Part shown: one piece after another, positions 20,163 through 20,779 of the stretch | How the letters are laid out: each line of letters starts with the position of its first letter | Numbering within the stretch: position 1 is the first letter of the stretch | IMG/VR virus record: IMGVR_UViG_3300049841_000106 | Coordinates: 1 to 20,779 of that record | From: a virus | Strand: one strand, 5' to 3' | Length of the DNA: 20,779 nt | Program-made: the position numbers and the translations under genes | Notes under the pieces: generated by a model | Database searches by the model: none | What the model saw: the letters and a program-made list of their open reading frames with translations, nothing else | What the model was told of the DNA's origin: nothing

Positions 20163-20370
20163 ACGTTGCACGTTCTGCGGCCGCGAGGGGCACCTTGCGC
20201 ACGCCTGCAAACGTCGGCTATACTGGCCGCATGGTCACTCCACCTCCGAACACCCTCTGGGTGTAATGTCAGCCCGGTCAGACGGCCGCCCTCGGAAGGC
20301 GGAGGTCGCTGGTTCGAATCCAGCCACCCAGACCAAGAGCCACAGGTTTGCAGGTACCGATTACGAGTAA
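20137..20370 (+). CDS. Zinc-knuckle (CCHC) ORF reading through the tRNA gene
   Basis: GTG 20137 opens a 77-residue frame. Residues 11-24, CTFCGREGHLAHAC, are a perfect C-x2-C-x4-H-x4-C zinc knuckle followed by basic KRR, as in small nucleic-acid binding phage proteins. From about residue 41 the frame runs through the tRNA gene (20257-20335), and this part is not expected to be conserved protein. The knuckle is therefore convincing, but the natural C terminus was probably different: the gene may have been cut by acquisition of the tRNA, or the extension may simply be tolerated. No Shine-Dalgarno is visible, and translation may be coupled to the preceding gene, which it overlaps by 26 bases. 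Confidence 0.5.
   Translation: MNRSSSSDKRCTFCGREGHLAHACKRRLYWPHGHSTSEHPLGVMSARSDGRPRKAEVAGSNPATQTKSHRFAGTDYE
20195..20224 (+). promoter_or_regulatory. Sigma70-type promoter for the tRNA
   Basis: TTGCGC (20195-20200), an 18-base spacer and TATACT (20219-20224). Transcription would start near 20231, about 26 bases before the mature tRNA end, leaving a short 5' leader for RNase P. It lies within the zinc-knuckle ORF. Confidence 0.6.
20257..20335 (+). tRNA. tRNA-Pro (anticodon CGG), unusual
   Basis: A complete cloverleaf can be drawn. The 7-bp acceptor stem is CTGGGTG/CACCCAG, with discriminator A332 and encoded CCA (20333-20335). The D-stem is TGTC/GACG (one T-G pair) with a GG-containing loop. 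The anticodon stem is CCGCC/GGCGG with loop CTCGGAA (20291-20297), giving anticodon CGG at 20293-20295. The variable loop is AGGTC, and the T-arm is GCTGG-TTCGAAT-CCAGC. C1-G72, A73, G35 and G36 fit bacterial proline identity. Two oddities: three bases, not two, separate acceptor and D-stem, and position 37 is A where tRNA-Pro normally has G. It would read CCG codons, which are common in G+C-rich phage genes. Confidence 0.85.
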
Positions 20371-20384
20371 CAGGAACCTGCCCT

Positions 20385-20416
20385 GAACGCCCGCCACCAG
20401 CGGGCGTTCTTGTTTG
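20385..20416 (+). terminator. Rho-independent terminator after the tRNA
   Basis: A perfect 10-bp stem GAACGCCCGC/GCGGGCGTTC (20385-20394 and 20400-20409) with loop CACCA, followed by TTGTTTG. It ends the tRNA transcript and probably the terminase operon, separating them from the portal genes. Confidence 0.88.
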
Positions 20417-20482
20417 TGGGCGCATGCTCGCCAGGCCAGGGGCTACAGTGCGGCCCCATCCAAGCCTTGCAGGCGCTCGCCC

Positions 20483-20671
20483 ATGTGCTTCTCCAGCCCC
20501 AACATCCCCGACCCGCCGCCGCCCGCCCAGGAGGGCAAACAGCCCGCCACCGAGGCGCTCAAGCGCAAGAAGGGGTCGCAGGTCGTGGCCGGCGGTTCGT
20601 TGCTGACGAGCCCATCAGGCGTGACCAACGGCGCGCTCAACACGGGCGCGCCAACGCTGCTCGGAGGCTGA
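20483..20671 (+). CDS. Small phage protein preceding the portal
   Basis: 62 residues from ATG 20483; in-frame upstream starts cross the terminator-proximal region. The sequence MCFSSPNIPDPPPPAQEGKQ, then a Lys-rich helix and a tail ending GVTNGALNTGAPTLLGG, fits a small protein family encoded directly before head-tail connector genes in many podoviruses. The N-terminal Cys and Pro-rich stretch followed by a Gly/Thr/Leu-rich end are characteristic. Function is unknown; a virion or assembly role is likely. The portal GTG starts one base after its stop. A weak promoter-like TACAGT (20444-20449), inside the inverted repeat GGGGC/GCCCC, lies upstream. Confidence 0.75.
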   Translation: MCFSSPNIPDPPPPAQEGKQPATEALKRKKGSQVVAGGSLLTSPSGVTNGALNTGAPTLLGG

Positions 20672-20779
20672 GTGGATCTCAGCGACAAGAAGCGGGCCGA
20701 CCTGCGCAAGACCCAGCTGTGGGACGAGCGCAACTCGTGGCTGGGCCACTGGCGCGAAATCAGCGAGTACCAGCAGCCC
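20672..20779 (+). CDS. Head-tail connector (portal) protein, N-terminal part
   Basis: From GTG 20672 the frame is open to the right edge (36 residues). The pattern RADLRKTQLWDERNSWLGHW followed by REISEYQQP matches the start of T7-like head-tail connector proteins, where an Arg/Trp-rich helix ends in W-x-E-[I/L]-[S/A]-x-[Y/F]-x-x-P. This protein forms the dodecameric portal through which DNA is packaged and to which the tail binds. The gene is cut off by the window. Its place after terminase and the small Pro-rich protein supports the call. Confidence 0.85.
   Translation, partial: MDLSDKKRADLRKTQLWDERNSWLGHWREISEYQQP

Noticed and set aside
20105-20425. Minus-strand ORF of about 106 residues containing WLDSNQRPPPSEG, and the plus-strand reading VAGSNPATQT
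   Set aside because: These are the familiar false translations of tRNA genes; they confirm the tRNA at 20257-20335 and are not proteins.

Overview
The window is a contiguous piece of a tailed-phage or prophage genome, most probably a podovirus. The evidence is a head-tail connector (portal) gene starting at the right edge, small and large terminase genes before it, a beta-helix tailspike and lysis cassette at the left edge, and a complete phage DNA-replication module between them. No rRNA, host housekeeping gene or integrase is seen. The DNA is G+C-rich with many GTG/TTG starts and 4-bp ATGA/GTGA gene overlaps. This fits a phage of a G+C-rich proteobacterium, perhaps a betaproteobacterium, but the host is an inference. 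The window is cut at both ends inside virion genes, so the missing part is presumably the head/tail structural block.

Layout. (1) Positions 1-3665, rightward: end of a virion gene, a tailspike broken by a one-base frameshift near 1563-1567, then a lysis cassette (one-TM protein, M15 peptidase endolysin, holin-like protein, lipoprotein, small helical protein) closed by a hairpin terminator at 3687-3716. (2) Positions 3655-13672, all leftward: a long early operon. In transcription order it has several small unknown proteins, a hexapeptide-repeat beta-helix protein, a Cas4/RecB-like DUF2800 nuclease, a DUF2815 ssDNA-binding protein, a family A DNA polymerase with proofreading domain, an HNH-like protein, a 33-residue membrane microprotein, a zinc-ribbon protein, a VRR-NUC nuclease and an SNF2-type helicase. 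(3) Positions 13438-13783: a control region with three near-identical operators, each overlapping an extended -10 promoter. Two promoters fire left and one fires right into an HTH regulator whose mRNA would be almost leaderless. (4) Positions 13783-20779, rightward: HTH regulator, primase-helicase, a dense TGGCAC/GTGCCA repeat field (candidate origin), HTH and small proteins (one with a perfect 4 x 30-bp repeat), terminase small and large subunits, a LuxR-like HTH protein, a zinc-knuckle ORF, a tRNA-Pro(CGG) with its own promoter and terminator, a small pre-portal protein and the start of the portal.

How it works together (inference): the HTH protein encoded at 13783 probably binds the three operators and sets the balance between the leftward replication operon and the rightward primase/packaging operon. 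Primase-helicase, polymerase, SSB, SNF2 helicase and the two PD-(D/E)XK nucleases form the replication/recombination machine. Terminase and portal package the product. The cassette at 2278-3665 lyses the cell.

Most noteworthy signals: the shared operator/extended -10 geometry, the hexamer field after the primase gene, the odd tRNA-Pro (A37 and one extra base before the D-stem), the 25-hexapeptide gene, the 30-bp tandem repeat, the tailspike frameshift, and a degenerate HNH motif.
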